Below, piece by piece: positions 23,227 through 34,275 of a DNA stretch of 64,000 nt. Origin of the DNA: Enoplosus armatus (taxonomy: Eukaryota > Chordata > Actinopteri > Centrarchiformes > Enoplosidae); contig NC_092182.1 of the NCBI RefSeq assembly GCF_043641665.1, positions 24,568,241 through 24,632,240 on the forward strand, read 5' to 3'. Made by a program: the position numbers and the translations under genes. The notes below the pieces were generated by a model. That model did not search any database. It was not told the DNA's origin and saw only the letters and a list, made by a program, of their open reading frames with translations. Numbering within the stretch: the first letter of the stretch is position 1; each line of letters opens with the position of its first letter.

Positions 23227-25329
23227 TGAGAGCAGCTTTGGGTAAATTGATTGGACGTATCTGGAAGTGAACATAAAAAGCACTAACACATAAACACTCA
23301 TGCATATGAAATGTATGCACACAGAGACACACATTAGTGTCTGGTTTTATGACACCAGTAAAAGGAGCATTCACACTTTATTGCTGACAGTTTTATAGAG
23401 ATGCTCCTGTACCGTCATGTAGAAACCAGAGAGGATGTTGTCGCTGGATGTCTCACAGTCAGAATCTCCTCCTGCTGACAGGAATAAAACAACAACTTCC
23501 ACAGAGTGAGATGATCCCACAGAGTAACCTGAATGAAATGTTTTCTTCTGATGCCATTGCTCCTGGGTGTAATGTTTTCATATCAGTGCTGCATAACGTT
23601 TCCTGTCAAACACCAACACCCACTGAAACAAATCTCCTCCAGGAAGCAATCAACAAAAAACATGACTTTGACTCTCTCATTCTGAAGTCTTTGTTATGAG
23701 GACAGCAGGTTTGACACTGAACGTTGGATTGAATAAATGACAAACGTGTAAATCTTTTCAGTTTTAACAACTTCTGGAAATGTCATCTAGATGAAGACAA
23801 AGGAAATCCTCTACTGTAACCCTGAATGAGTGCAGTGGTTTAGTATGTTTGCCCTTGAAGGACAATTCTTGTATGTACCAATATCCAGTCAACCAAACAT
23901 AACATTGTTCTCATAGATTCATATATTAAAAAACGTGTTGCTCTATATTTTTCTCATTGCCACAGATTCCCAAGAAAAGACTAAAGCACCAACTGTGTTT
24001 TAATCCGCTTCTGAAAATAGTCCCCAGAAATGCATTATTTACTTTTGTTTAAAAGAAATGAAACTATAAAGAAAGATGGGCTTGGGGTCGAGTCCACAGA
24101 CAGATTAGGAAAATTGGAAAGTATTGAGAGACAAACTAACGCATTGTTTCATTGTTGACAAAAGGAAAAATATAAAATAACATCAGCCTTGTCCTAACGT
24201 CTAAACGTATTTATTTATTTATTGGGAAATGCCCAGTAAACTGTGTGTTGTTCATTTGTTGTTAACATGAGTATATTTACAACATATTTATAATTCACAG
24301 TTGAATAATCCATTCTCTGGAATTGAGGAATTGTATGATATATTTTTGTGTGTGCGTTCAACTGGCCTGTACTCTGCATGCTATACTACAAATTAATTGG
24401 AAAATGTTCCAAGTTTACTAATTAAATTCTTTATTAAATTCCTCTAATGAGTACAGATTTACATAGTTATTTCCGGAAACAGTCATAACATGCACACATT
24501 CCTCTCTCTGAGAATATTAGCAACTGTGACCTGCGATATGAAGTGTTACCAAATGTTCTCAGCACCATCACTGTAAGGGTTATGGACTCAGGAACTGTAC
24601 TTAGATATTGTTCTTCTGGGGTCATTTTTAAGTGAAGTAACAGTACTACAAATGTGTAAGTCAATATATCCGTAAAGTATTGACTAACAGTGAATTATTA
24701 GAGTAATGGGGACACTGTTCCTGGAAAGTCACACTGCTTTTTAGAGATACCTCTAAACCTGCACGATTAAAACTAAAACCTGCATGATTTGATACCACCG
24801 GGGGTTAGAGAGTGGGTGAACTGGCCCTTTAATGCAGCTGTTATTATATTCTATATTATTGTTATATTCCATAATACATTATATATTCTTGGGGACACTG
24901 TTTCTGTTCTCCCTCTCTGTACTGCCACCTGTCTCCATGGTTACCTGTTACCGTGGAGATATCAATTGAACGCCAGTCAAATGTCAGTCAGTTAGGCAAA
25001 TTAACATTCCTCCCAACTTCTGCACCTCATTCACTTCCTTCTTCCCCTCTCCTGTTCCTCCTCCCCTCTTTGCTTTTCATTGCTGTTTTCCTCTTTTCTT
25101 CTTCTCTCTTTAATCCATCCCTGCTCACCTGTTGTCCTCTGTCCTCGTCCTCACCTCTCTTCTCTCCTCTCCTCCCTCCTGTCGTACTCGTTTTGTCCTC
25201 TTATCTCCCGCAAAAGACACTTCAGTGTGTCTGTGTGCAGCTACTGTATGTATTTACCTGAATTAAAAGTTTGGCATATAAACAGGATTTATAAATATTT
25301 GTATAAGCAAATATGCATGCATAAGCAGC

Positions 25330-25368
<39 letters not shown>
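25330..25368. repeat. (TG)n microsatellite
   Basis: About 19 TG units, read directly. Confidence 0.96.
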
Positions 25369-25369
<1 letters not shown>

Positions 25370-25492
25370 ACGTGTGCAGGGAGAGAGAGTGTCATGACTT
25401 TACATCCAATTGCCTCATTAAAGTATTTAGTCAGGCCTTTATTTGAGCATGAGGCTGCGGGACTGTATGGAGCTAATCCTGTTCAAACACAT

Positions 25493-25494
<2 letters not shown>

Positions 25495-25527
<33 letters not shown>
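25495..25527. repeat. (TG)n microsatellite
   Basis: About 16 TG units, read directly. Confidence 0.96.
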
Positions 25528-25531
<4 letters not shown>

Positions 25532-25725
25532 ATGTGTTAGTGCTACTTTGTGTGTGTTACAAAAACTTGTATTTGAGAGAAATATTTAGACCGAGAGATC
25601 GAGGAAGGAAAAAAGAGAGGAGAGAGAGAGAGAGAGAAAAGTTAGCTTGGTGTCTTTGGTTTTGTGAGCTATTCACAAAGTTTTGGTGTTACTCGGGTGT
25701 TACTATGAATGACTGTTTGTTTGTA

Positions 25726-25772
25726 TAATTTCTCCTTAGGGGATCAATAAAGTATTTCTGATTCTGATTCCT
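25726..25772 (+). mobile_element. LINE 3' terminal tail
   Basis: Contains GGGGATCAATAAAGTATTTC followed by TGATTCTGATTC, a 3' end shared by many 5'-truncated teleost LINE copies. The same tail is at 27350-27397. Only the last tens of bases are recognisable. Confidence 0.65.
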
Positions 25773-26084
25773 CTGTTGGAGAAACAACTGAGCCAATCAG
25801 AGCTTATGTGTTCGTGAGGCTGAAGCTGGTGACGTTAATGGTTGGTGTCGTGTCGCGGTTGTTTGCAAGACGCAGTCTGTTTGTGGGTTCAGATGTCTGT
25901 TCAGAAAACATGTTTGATTTTTGATTTGTTTATCGTCTCAACACACGAGACGCACAAGAGAGTCGATGAGCGTGAAACTGAAACTAAATTGAAACTTAAC
26001 TTTTATTAATTAAGAAATCAGGTGAAACTCTCAGCTACACTCAGGTAGTGTATTGCTGAATCTAAACGGTCTGTAAACAGATCA

Positions 26085-26165
26085 GTTTCCCCACATCCCT
26101 CGTATTGTCCCTTATTGGCTACCTGTTGCAGTTTGACAGGTGATTCATAAATACATGACGTGTTT
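26085..26165 (+). mobile_element. L2/CR1-clade LINE RT fragment
   Basis: Plus-strand translation gives HIPRIV then YWLPVAV before a stop, matching the 'HITPVL..LHWLPV' block near the C-terminus of L2/CR1 reverse transcriptase. Very short and dead. The same block occurs on the minus strand at 38835-39010. Confidence 0.5.
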
Positions 26166-26683
26166 CTCCTGAGTGACACGCCCCTTTTTTAAACAGACAT
26201 GTCGTCATAGTCGTCACTGTTGTAAATCACTCTTCATGAAATATTGAACTGCATGTAACCACAGAAAACGGACAAATTCAACATGTTCATGATTTCATTC
26301 TTTCCATTAGTCTTAAATGTGTCCAGATGTGTTTTCATGTGTGTTCTGCCTGTGATTGATTAATTAACAAAGGATGTATGTTTGGCTTGTAAACAGGAAA
26401 CACGTTTAAATGTTATTTTACATAAATATTACCAAAGCCTCTCCGGCCTGAGGGATTAATATCTAAATCAGAGATTTTCATTAATATTTTACTGTTTCCA
26501 AGCCATCAGAATGCACAGAGCAGATATGAATTGATGCTGTTCACAATGTGGAATCTATTATATTAAAAGTAGATTGTGTTTTTAATGTTCCTGTGGAGAT
26601 TATTGATGGTGTATTCGGTTGCTTCCTATTTTGTTTCGTCCTGAAAATGAAGATAATTTGAATCAGAAAGAGAGAGAGAGTAG

Positions 26684-26783
<100 letters not shown>

Positions 26784-26848
26784 AACTGGGTCTCACCCTT
26801 GTTTCTTACTTGACTGAGCTTTCAGCATCCTTCACCCAAGGGCTCTGT

Positions 26849-26850
<2 letters not shown>

Positions 26851-26882
<32 letters not shown>
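26851..26882. repeat. (TG)n microsatellite
   Basis: About 16 TG units, read directly. Confidence 0.96.
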
Positions 26883-26883
<1 letters not shown>

Positions 26884-27107
26884 CTGCAAAAAGAAAGTTG
26901 GAGGTCAAAGAAAAAACTAACATGACAATGAAAGGGGGAAGGAAGGAAGGAAACGCATCAGACGGCTTGAGGAAATGAATGACTAAGGAAAGACTACGGC
27001 TATTTGCTTAAGACAAACACAAACTTCAGCTTCAGCATCAGTTTATCCACCCCCCCCCCACCCTTTCCCCTTCACTACATAATGTTATGGGACGTCCTGC
27101 ATCCATA

Positions 27108-27108
<1 letters not shown>

Positions 27109-27141
<33 letters not shown>
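27109..27141. repeat. (TA)n microsatellite
   Basis: About 16 TA units, read directly. Confidence 0.96.
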
Positions 27142-27145
<4 letters not shown>

Positions 27146-27349
27146 ATACTTCTTTGTCAGAGGCAAAGATAGGAGTAGTGTGATGTTGGATAATGCATGC
27201 CTTTTAACCATGAACACAATTAAACGCTTGCTCCTCCTTTTTTATTTTTGAGCTTGTCATATGGGTCATTTTAGTGGGCACTGAAAAGTTACTGATTTAT
27301 GTCATTTATGTATGTGGTTTTTTTTGTTGTCAAATTTGTCTAATTGTCT

Positions 27350-27397
27350 AATTTCCCCCTGGGGATCAATAAAGTATTTCTGATTCTGATTCTGAAA
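27350..27397 (+). mobile_element. LINE 3' terminal tail
   Basis: TTTCCCCCTGGGGATCAATA followed by AAGTATTTC and two to three TGATTC units; same family end as 25726-25772. Confidence 0.65.
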
Positions 27398-27437
27398 TAA
27401 TGTAGTGCTGTAAATCCTGCAACATTTCCCATAGTGG

Positions 27438-27535
27438 AGTGGAAGTGTAGAGTAGCATAAAACCAAAATACTCAAACGATAAGTACTTTAAAATTGCACT
27501 AAAGTACATGACTCTAGTAAATGTACTAAATGTAC
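27438..27535 (+). mobile_element. hAT-like MITE fragment (GTACTT-rich end)
   Basis: Phrases GTAGAGTAGCATAAAA, AAATACTCAAA and AGTAAATGTACT match the end of a teleost repeat whose termini read roughly CAGTGGTGGAA and contain many GTACTTAAGTAC-like palindromes. Fuller relatives lie at 35262-35372 and 43169-43325. Confidence 0.55.
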
Positions 27536-27692
27536 ACCTCGGAGGGCAACAGAGGACGTTTCTCTTTAACTGTCTCCTCATGGGGTTCAAACCTGCGACC
27601 TCGAGGACACAAGACTGATTCTGTATATGATGATACATAGTTGAGCTTGACAGAGAGTGCAGAGATTGTTTCAGGAATTAATCAAACACACA

Positions 27693-27694
<2 letters not shown>

Positions 27695-27724
<30 letters not shown>
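27695..27724. repeat. (CA)n microsatellite
   Basis: About 15 CA units, read directly. Confidence 0.95.
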
Positions 27725-27730
<6 letters not shown>

Positions 27731-27829
27731 GGTGATATAGATAAAAATGCACAAACACTGACACACATGTTAAGGATGTCTGCATGTAAAATAGAAGTTT
27801 TGCACACAAATGTTAGAAAGTAGCCACCA

Positions 27830-27832
<3 letters not shown>

Positions 27833-27915
<83 letters not shown>
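27833..27915. repeat. (AC)41 microsatellite
   Basis: 83 bp of uninterrupted AC, the longest AC/TG run in the window. The 199-codon minus-strand frame crossing it contains a Cys-Val run and is not a gene. Confidence 0.98.
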
Positions 27916-27916
<1 letters not shown>

Positions 27917-28391
27917 CGTCCTGAATGTGAGTGTATCCCCGGGCTGTGGTTCCCATTAACATCCTGTATGTGCTGCAGTGTTAACCGCCTGCAGTGCCAA
28001 TCAGCTGAAATGCCAGTCTGCAGCCGCCGGCAGGAGCCCGAGTTGTTACATCCCGCTATCTTGGTGTTTTCTTTTTCCTGCTTCCTGCAGGGAGAAAGAC
28101 AGAGAGAAACACGCAGACAATCATAGAGGTGGAGAGGGAGAGATAAAGAGAAAAGACAGAGGCAGAAACAGGTAGCCAATATGTTGACAGATAAAGACGT
28201 ACAAGTGCGCGGTGGATTGTTCTGTTGGTTGGTCATCTTTATATAAGCATTCTCCCACTTACCGGTGGCGACAGAGTAATGTGGGTAGTGCATTTAGGCC
28301 GTGGAATGGGGATTCCCAAAAAAAGACAGCGGTCGAAACAGACTGAACTTCACGGGTTCAAGTTCAAGCTCTTCAAGATGAACTGATTCAA

Positions 28392-28860
28392 AGGTTAGAG
28401 GTCAAGTTCACCGTGACCTCACAAAATACGGGGTTTATGGCCATGACTAGAGACCTGATGGCCATATTTCACAGTTGGTCGGACAATGAATTGGTGACTG
28501 AAAGGTCAAAGGTCACTGTGACCTCAAAATGACCTTGACAAACACCTTTTTGGCCATAACCCAAGAATCAGTGCAGTAATAACAACAAAATTTCACACAG
28601 ATGTTTAATGGGATACAACGGTGAAGTGATGACATTTTTGACACAAAAGGTCAAAGGTCAACTTCACTGTGACGTCATAATATCCTGGCCATTATTCAAC
28701 ACCATGACTCAGGAACAGAAGGGGAGATTGTGACCATATTTCACACTTGGTAGGTGACACTTTTGACTGAAAGGTCAAAGGTCACTGCGACCTCAAAATA
28801 GGTTTTTAGCCGTAATTCAAGAATGAATTGGGTGATTCGAGACTTCACACACATGTTGAC
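28392..28860 (+). repeat. Interspersed repeat of internally repeated units rich in AGGTCA half-sites
   Basis: Four diverged units of roughly 120-140 bp, each built as an AAGGTCAAAGGTCA-like block, a complement half-site TGACCTC, a GGCCAT(A/T) block and a TTTCACAC block. Unit anchors are at about 28392, 28503, 28648 and 28772. Second unit: AGGTCA-A-AGGTCA at 28503-28515 (a perfect DR1) overlapping AGGTCACTGTGACCT at 28510-28524 (a perfect 3-nt-spaced inverted repeat). Third: DR1 at 28648-28660 and palindromic TGACGTCA at 28670-28677. Fourth: DR1 at 28772-28784 with a decayed partner CGACCT at 28788-28793. First: AGGTTA-G-AGGTCA at 28392-28404 and AGTTCACCGTGACCT at 28405-28419. I recall similar sequence as a dispersed teleost repeat. 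Non-coding. Confidence 0.8.
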
Positions 28861-30819
28861 TGGGATTACTCATTCTGTTTCGAGCGCCATCGGAATCACA
28901 TGTCATTTTGCGCGCCGAGCTGATCCTGATCCTGTGAGTGAGCGAGAGAAGAAAACCCACTGTATTTTGTGTAGCTATAAGAATACATCTTTACAAAGTA
29001 ATCAAGTACATGTGTAACTGTAGCCAATACATCTATCTATCTATGTTAACTGCAACTTGACCGGTTGGCGGAGGCATACAACCGCAGGGCGGTTATTCTA
29101 GTTCTACATTCTACAGAACATTGAGGATATAATTTAAGAAAAACTTTGAAATGGGAAATTACAGTGGGGAAAAATACCTCCAGAATCACTTTACAACTCA
29201 TACAGAGTGATACGACCAGTGGAAAAGCTCTTCCCTGACTCTAGATCCCTGGATCCCTGTCATATACACCATGTTTAGTAACTGTAGCTTACATTTGGTT
29301 GGTGTCTCTAAATTAAAAATGTCTGTTTTTGAAGAGTACAGTTATTATTATTAGTTATTATTATTTCTCTGTGTGTGCTTTGATTCTGCGTGAAGTTCCC
29401 TTTATCTTTTTTTCTGTGACACTGTGTGCATAAAACTCATGGCCAACAAGTCTATAAAAAGAATTTCTTAAAATATGAGCCATCGCCGCGCTGTGAGCTC
29501 CCGTCAGCCCCCCTGTCAGCTCCGTTTGTCTGTTGTTATTTGTTTGTTTGGGTCTAATTAGCACAAAATCCAGCCTCAGTTTGGTGCTCAGGGTGGGGGC
29601 GGTGAGACTGATGACAAAGAAGCTGCAGTATATGCAATATGCAAACAACGCTGTTTAATGACGACTGCCAAGACTGTGTGTTGTACAGTGTGTGTGGAGT
29701 GCAGCTGTGTGTGTTTGTTAAATGAGACGATAATAATGAATGACTGAAATATTATTTCCTGAGTCTTATTGTTCTTGCATCATTCTTACAGTAACACAAT
29801 TTTACTGGATTCGTTGCAGTTTTATTTCAAAATGCCCTTTTTCAAAAGTCATTTTTCATATAGACATTACAAAGTGCTTCATAAAAAGAGCCACTCGCAT
29901 CACAGCAATGAAATCTCATAAACCTTCTAGAACAATATAATTAGATATTGCACAAACAAAAAAAATGTTGGCAGATGAATGTCTCCTCTTATAGTTGATA
30001 TAGTGATGTGTAGTTATATCCTCATGTTCCCAGAAACCTGCTGAAGTGTACAAATTCAAAACTGATAAAAAAAGCACTGGTATCACATTAGGACTGTGTA
30101 TCAGCCGTTAGGTATCAGGAAAGAAAAAGTCACAGTACATCCTTTCTTATGGTTGCCTTTAGGTTCAACCAACCGTCTGGTCAGGATGTAATGTAGATGT
30201 AATGCTGCTGGAGCTTGAGGATCACTATTGGTTATTTGTGTAACATATTGTGTGGATTTATAGACCACAACAAGCTGTCTTAGATACACTAGTCCTCAGT
30301 GTGATATGAGCCAGGTTACAAACCGAGAACTACTGAATCTACTATGAAATTACACAAATCGGCTAATTTTCCAAGATAGAAATAGCTGGTCGAAAGGAGG
30401 ACCGTAATACAGATGCAAAGCTTATCCGCCCAGAGAAAAGCTAGTTAAAAAGCTGCTTCAGCTTCCAGACACATTTTCACCAGCTGAAACACATTCATCC
30501 TTTAAATATGTTTTAAAAAAAAACATACAGAAAACATTACTGTATCACTATAGATGCACGGTGTGGAGGAGTGCTTGTTATTTTAGCAGGCAAGCCTGGG
30601 GTAGACAGATTTTAACAGCTCAGGCCTTAATCTGCTCAGGGGGGATAAATTAAACACGCCCCCAGACTCAAACCTACACCCAAGTGTACGTTGTTATTGA
30701 GTGTGTGTGTGTGTGTGTTTGTGTGCTTGAGCCCCTGCCCCTTTCTCACTTCTTGGCATTTCTTCTTTTAAGTGTTGATCCCATAATCCACAGCTGCAGA
30801 GAGGAGACAGTGAAACAGA
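28861..30819. other. Non-coding DNA, no gene seen
   Basis: No exon recognised. A less repetitive GC-richer block at about 29470-29610 contains a TAATTAGC homeodomain-type core. A TG run lies near 30700. Confidence 0.5.
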
Positions 30820-30832
30820 GGGGGCGGGGGGG

Positions 30833-30833
<1 letters not shown>

Positions 30834-30863
<30 letters not shown>
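30834..30863. repeat. G30 homopolymer in a longer G-rich tract
   Basis: Thirty consecutive G, preceded from about 30820 by GGGGCGGGGGGGC. The apparent Gly-rich ORF is a by-product. The length may not be reliable, because long G runs are error-prone in sequencing. Confidence 0.9.
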
Positions 30864-30866
<3 letters not shown>

Positions 30867-30977
30867 AGTGCCATTCTCCAAATCAATTAAAACACATTTA
30901 CATGATTAATAATTGAATAAAAGCAAGCTGTAGTTTTCTTCTGACTACAAATTCACATTTTCATTTTTTGAGTCTGA

Positions 30978-31060
30978 TACATAGACTGTATAAAAGCAGT
31001 GGACGTAGCCACCGAGACGTCACCCATTGGTTTGTGGACTGTGACCTGTTGCTTTGGCAA
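30978..31060 (+). repeat. Dispersed teleost repeat fragment
   Basis: ATAGACTGTATAAAAGCAGT, GGACGTAGCC, GACGTCACCCATTGGTTTGT and GGACTG occur in the order I recall for a common fish repeat. Non-coding; class not determined. Confidence 0.5.
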
Positions 31061-31498
31061 AGACACCAGCCAGAGTCTTGAATCAGACCCGTAGCATTTG
31101 TAGAACGCTTGAGAATCGATTCATATTTATTCAGCTGGTTCAGAATTGATTCAGATTATTCAATTTATCGAATGAGCTCCACAAACCTGTAACTTCCACG
31201 CTGCCATTAGCTGCACGGCAACATCACTCTTACAGCTCTGGGATGTACACAGTTTTGTACTTTTTTTTCCCAATTACTCTGTCTACTGGAAAGTGGCTGT
31301 TACTGTGGGAACCGGGGTGATTAGATCTAACCCTGACAATGTAATTTCTATAAAAGGTCACAGCTGACCAAAGAAGACATGAACTCCTCACCACAATAGA
31401 TTTTGTTAACACAGCTGAGAGCAATGACATCAAACAAGGTGAAGAGAATAAACGTCTTGACCCTCATAATATGTAATGAAGTATAACGTTGAATGACA

Positions 31499-31632
31499 TT
31501 GAGAGAGAGAGAGAGAGATGAATGGGTGGGGTGGAGGAAGGTGGAGAGTCGGATGGATGAGGCAGGGAGGCCCGGGTGGAGAGAAAAGGATGGAGGCGGA
31601 GAAAGAGAGAGAGAGAGATAGAGAGAGGTAAG
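31499..31632. repeat. Purine-rich GA tract
   Basis: (GA)n at 31501-31518 and again at 31604-31628, with GGAGG-rich sequence between. Confidence 0.85.
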
Positions 31633-31703
31633 GCCGTAATGAAGGAGGTATTGATTTTCTATAGAGGCTCTTTAATCAGAAGCTGTACTGATACATTCTG
31701 AGG

Positions 31704-31705
<2 letters not shown>

Positions 31706-31749
<44 letters not shown>
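31706..31749. repeat. (GT)22 microsatellite
   Basis: Uninterrupted GT units, read directly. Confidence 0.97.
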
Positions 31750-31751
<2 letters not shown>

Positions 31752-31917
31752 GTGGGTTCATGTTGTCATGTGTTTCAGTGTGCATGTTTGTGTGTTCCTT
31801 TGTTGTGTACTGTAAGTACACTGTAAGTATATATGTGTGTGTGGGCAGCCAGTGGAGAGATAGATGAGGCTGCCCAGTAGATGGATGAGTGGAACAACCA
31901 GTCGTTCATCATCTGCA

Positions 31918-32522
31918 GAACAAGCAAGGAAGGAAACACTGTGATGGGGAGAGAGAGAGAGAGAGGAAGGGGGAGGGAGAAAGAGGGGGATGAAAAAATA
32001 GGGGAGAGGGAGGAAGGGATGGAATTGAAGAGATAGGAAAATTAGCAGAAAACATAGAAAAGAGGAAGAAGATAGAAGAAAGGAGAGAGGAGATGAAGGA
32101 GGGTGAGACTTTATGGGGAAATGGGAGAAAGACAGAAAAGAGGAGAGAAAAGCTGAAGAAGGTTGAGAACAAATAGACAAGATTAGGAGAGAGAGAGGAG
32201 AGAGGGAGTGAGCACAGAGGGCAGGTGAGTCTTTTGTAAGGGGGGTGAGAAAAGAGAAGAAAGGAAAAGGCCAAAGAAAGAAGTCAAAAATAAAAGGGAG
32301 GGAGGACAGGGAAGGAAAATGTTAAAAAAATGAATTGAGGATTGTGGAGATCAGATGAAAAATGGGAGTAAGACAGAGGAGAGAGAGAAAATAGAGACTG
32401 GGGGGGAAAACAAGATAGGAGGGAGGAAACGAGGAAGTAGAGAAGTGGAGAGGAGAAGCAGAGTAGGAGTAGAGAAAAAACTGGGGATAAAGGAGGAGAG
32501 AGGGAGGAAAGGGAGGAAACAG
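31918..32522. repeat. Purine-rich tract, about 600 bp
   Basis: The plus strand is almost all A/G in GAGAGAGGAAGG-like units, with isolated T and rare C. The minus frames (Ser, Leu, Phe, Pro) and the plus frame (Lys, Glu, Arg, Gly) are direct consequences of the composition, not genes. Confidence 0.9.
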
Positions 32523-34119
32523 TGTCTGAACCAACATTGTCAAAACTGGAACTTTGGTCACTGTTTTTCCTTTTATCTTTTTCTCATCTCCTCCAGTGTT
32601 TTTATTTCCCCGTCAGGACCGTCAGTTTCTTCTGATTACATTCAACTGGGCTTCACAAATTCATCATCTTTGTGCTAACTGTGATTATTTTCACAGTTTC
32701 TAACAATATCCCAACCTTACAAAATGTTGCAAAACCACCCTCCTTCAAATGCAGATCATCATCATCATCATCATCATGGTGTGAAAACCAACAGGACAAG
32801 ATGATTGGTCATGGATAGGCAGACAGACTGTGGAAAATATACTGCACGATGTTCAATTTGCTGTAAAAAGGAGAAGCAGCATAAAGGCAAAATGAAAATA
32901 TTTCACCACCATGTATATTCAACATTTTTTTGCTGAGCTATTTTGAATTTCTGTACAGTTTAGTTTTTAATTTTTCGTACAGTTCCAGGCAGCCATTGGT
33001 TTCCATTCATTTCTGCTTGTATGAAACAGCAACACACTCTTGAACATTGCTTGTGTTGTGTAATCCAGTACAGAGAACATCAAGTCTGTTTATGTTTGTC
33101 AATGTTACATCGTGGCTGCCACTGTATTATGATAACGATGTCTGCCAATACATTATGACAATAGAAATGAATGGAACCCAATAGAGGTAGATGTAATATA
33201 GTGAATATATTACGTAGCAGTATGTTTTGCAGAATGTGATGTAAATTACAGTATTCGCAGTGAATGGGATAACACCTGCAAAACCACTGGTATGATCCTT
33301 TTCAACAGACTATTTCATTCGGTGTGGAAGAGACAATCTGACAAAGCGGTCTTGTTTTTCACGTAACCAGTTGTTTTTAACCCTTTTATCTTTCAGTTGA
33401 ATATTCTGCACCATTTTGCATCTTCAAATACAGTAAATTGAATGTTGCATGTTGAATGTAAATTGAAAGGAGCAGAGACAGTTTCTGCCTCTAAAGGAAA
33501 GTTGGACTAGAGCCAGCTCACCTCCAGTCAACTCAACGGAGGCGGAAACATTCATTCTCGAGGATCTATAAAATCGCTATTTAAGTAATTGTCGATTCCC
33601 TAAATTACCCTCTTATTAATTGCCTACCTGAGCTGATAGCGAACTGATGTCGGGTCTGCCGTGATTGCGGAGCAGAAAACAATGCAGTATCGATCTGTCC
33701 ATCGGCTGCCCCGGTTCCAGGAACAACAGTTCATTAATGCAGCCTAAGAGAGACTATCTGTCTCTATTACTGCCTGTTGGCCTGCATGGCAATGATTTAT
33801 AGGCAACCTGTGGAGGCAATGGAGACGGCTGATGTTGCCCTGAGTGGGAATGGAAGAGTCACCTGGGATGAAGCCAACAGTGAACAGTGTGCTGTCGGGT
33901 GTGCAGGTATCACACATCCAAGCTTTAATAATGTCAGGATCCTCAATGATGCACTGTAAAGAAATGAGGGCTGTTTGTGGCTTTATCTCAGTCAGATTCA
34001 CCAAAACATGTGATGCTTCTATATTCCATCCCTCCCCCAATCATCTTCCTCCACTTAGTGCCCATGCACATGACAAGGTGGGACAATAAGATTAATTTGC
34101 ATGCCCTCACAAAAGTAGA
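32523..34119. other. Non-coding DNA; possibly conserved unique block at 33500-33960
   Basis: An (ATC)n run lies at about 32757-32776. From 33500 to 33960 the sequence is complex, low in simple repeats, and has TTATTAATTGCC and TCATTAATGCAG homeodomain-type cores. Open frames on both strands at 33744-34040 have no recognisable domain. I see no splice-bounded exon that matches a known family. Confidence 0.45.
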
Positions 34120-34275
34120 TGCTTGGTGGCGTAGTGATTACCAGTTGTGCAGTGGCCCCTTGGTTGTCTTTTTTGTGGCTGACTGGATACAAGATAAGAT
34201 ATACTTAATTGTCCCCAAGTGGAAATTTGGCTTGGGCAATAGTGTTACTCACAGCTGCAATCAACTACAACACGT
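34120..34275 (-). mobile_element. LINE or SINE 3' end fragment
   Basis: AAGATAAGATATACTTAATT followed by GTCCCCAAGTGGAAATTTGG is the reverse complement of a LINE 3' tail type frequent in fish. Just upstream, GCTTGGTGGCGTAGTGATTA resembles a tRNA-derived SINE head, but no A/B box pair could be confirmed. Confidence 0.45.

Larger units (their letters stand above)
21752..25329. other. Non-coding DNA, no gene seen
   Basis: Contains a weak copy of the GTTAGCATG-type repeat near 22550-22590, the second copy of the 70-bp repeat, a (CA)n, and a pyrimidine-rich stretch at about 25010-25215 (TTCCTTCTTCCCCTCTCC and similar). No exon recognised. Confidence 0.55.

Noticed and set aside
27694..28293. 199-codon minus-strand open frame
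   Set aside because: Most of it is Cys-Val from the (AC)41 run plus flanking CA repeats; not a protein.
31758..32274. 140- and 121-codon Ser/Leu/Pro frames and the 107-codon Lys/Glu/Arg plus frame nearby
   Set aside because: Composition artefacts of the near-homopurine tract.
34120..34160. tRNA gene or tRNA-derived SINE head
   Set aside because: Only a GGTGGCGTAGTG-like phrase is present; no paired A and B boxes or cloverleaf could be built.
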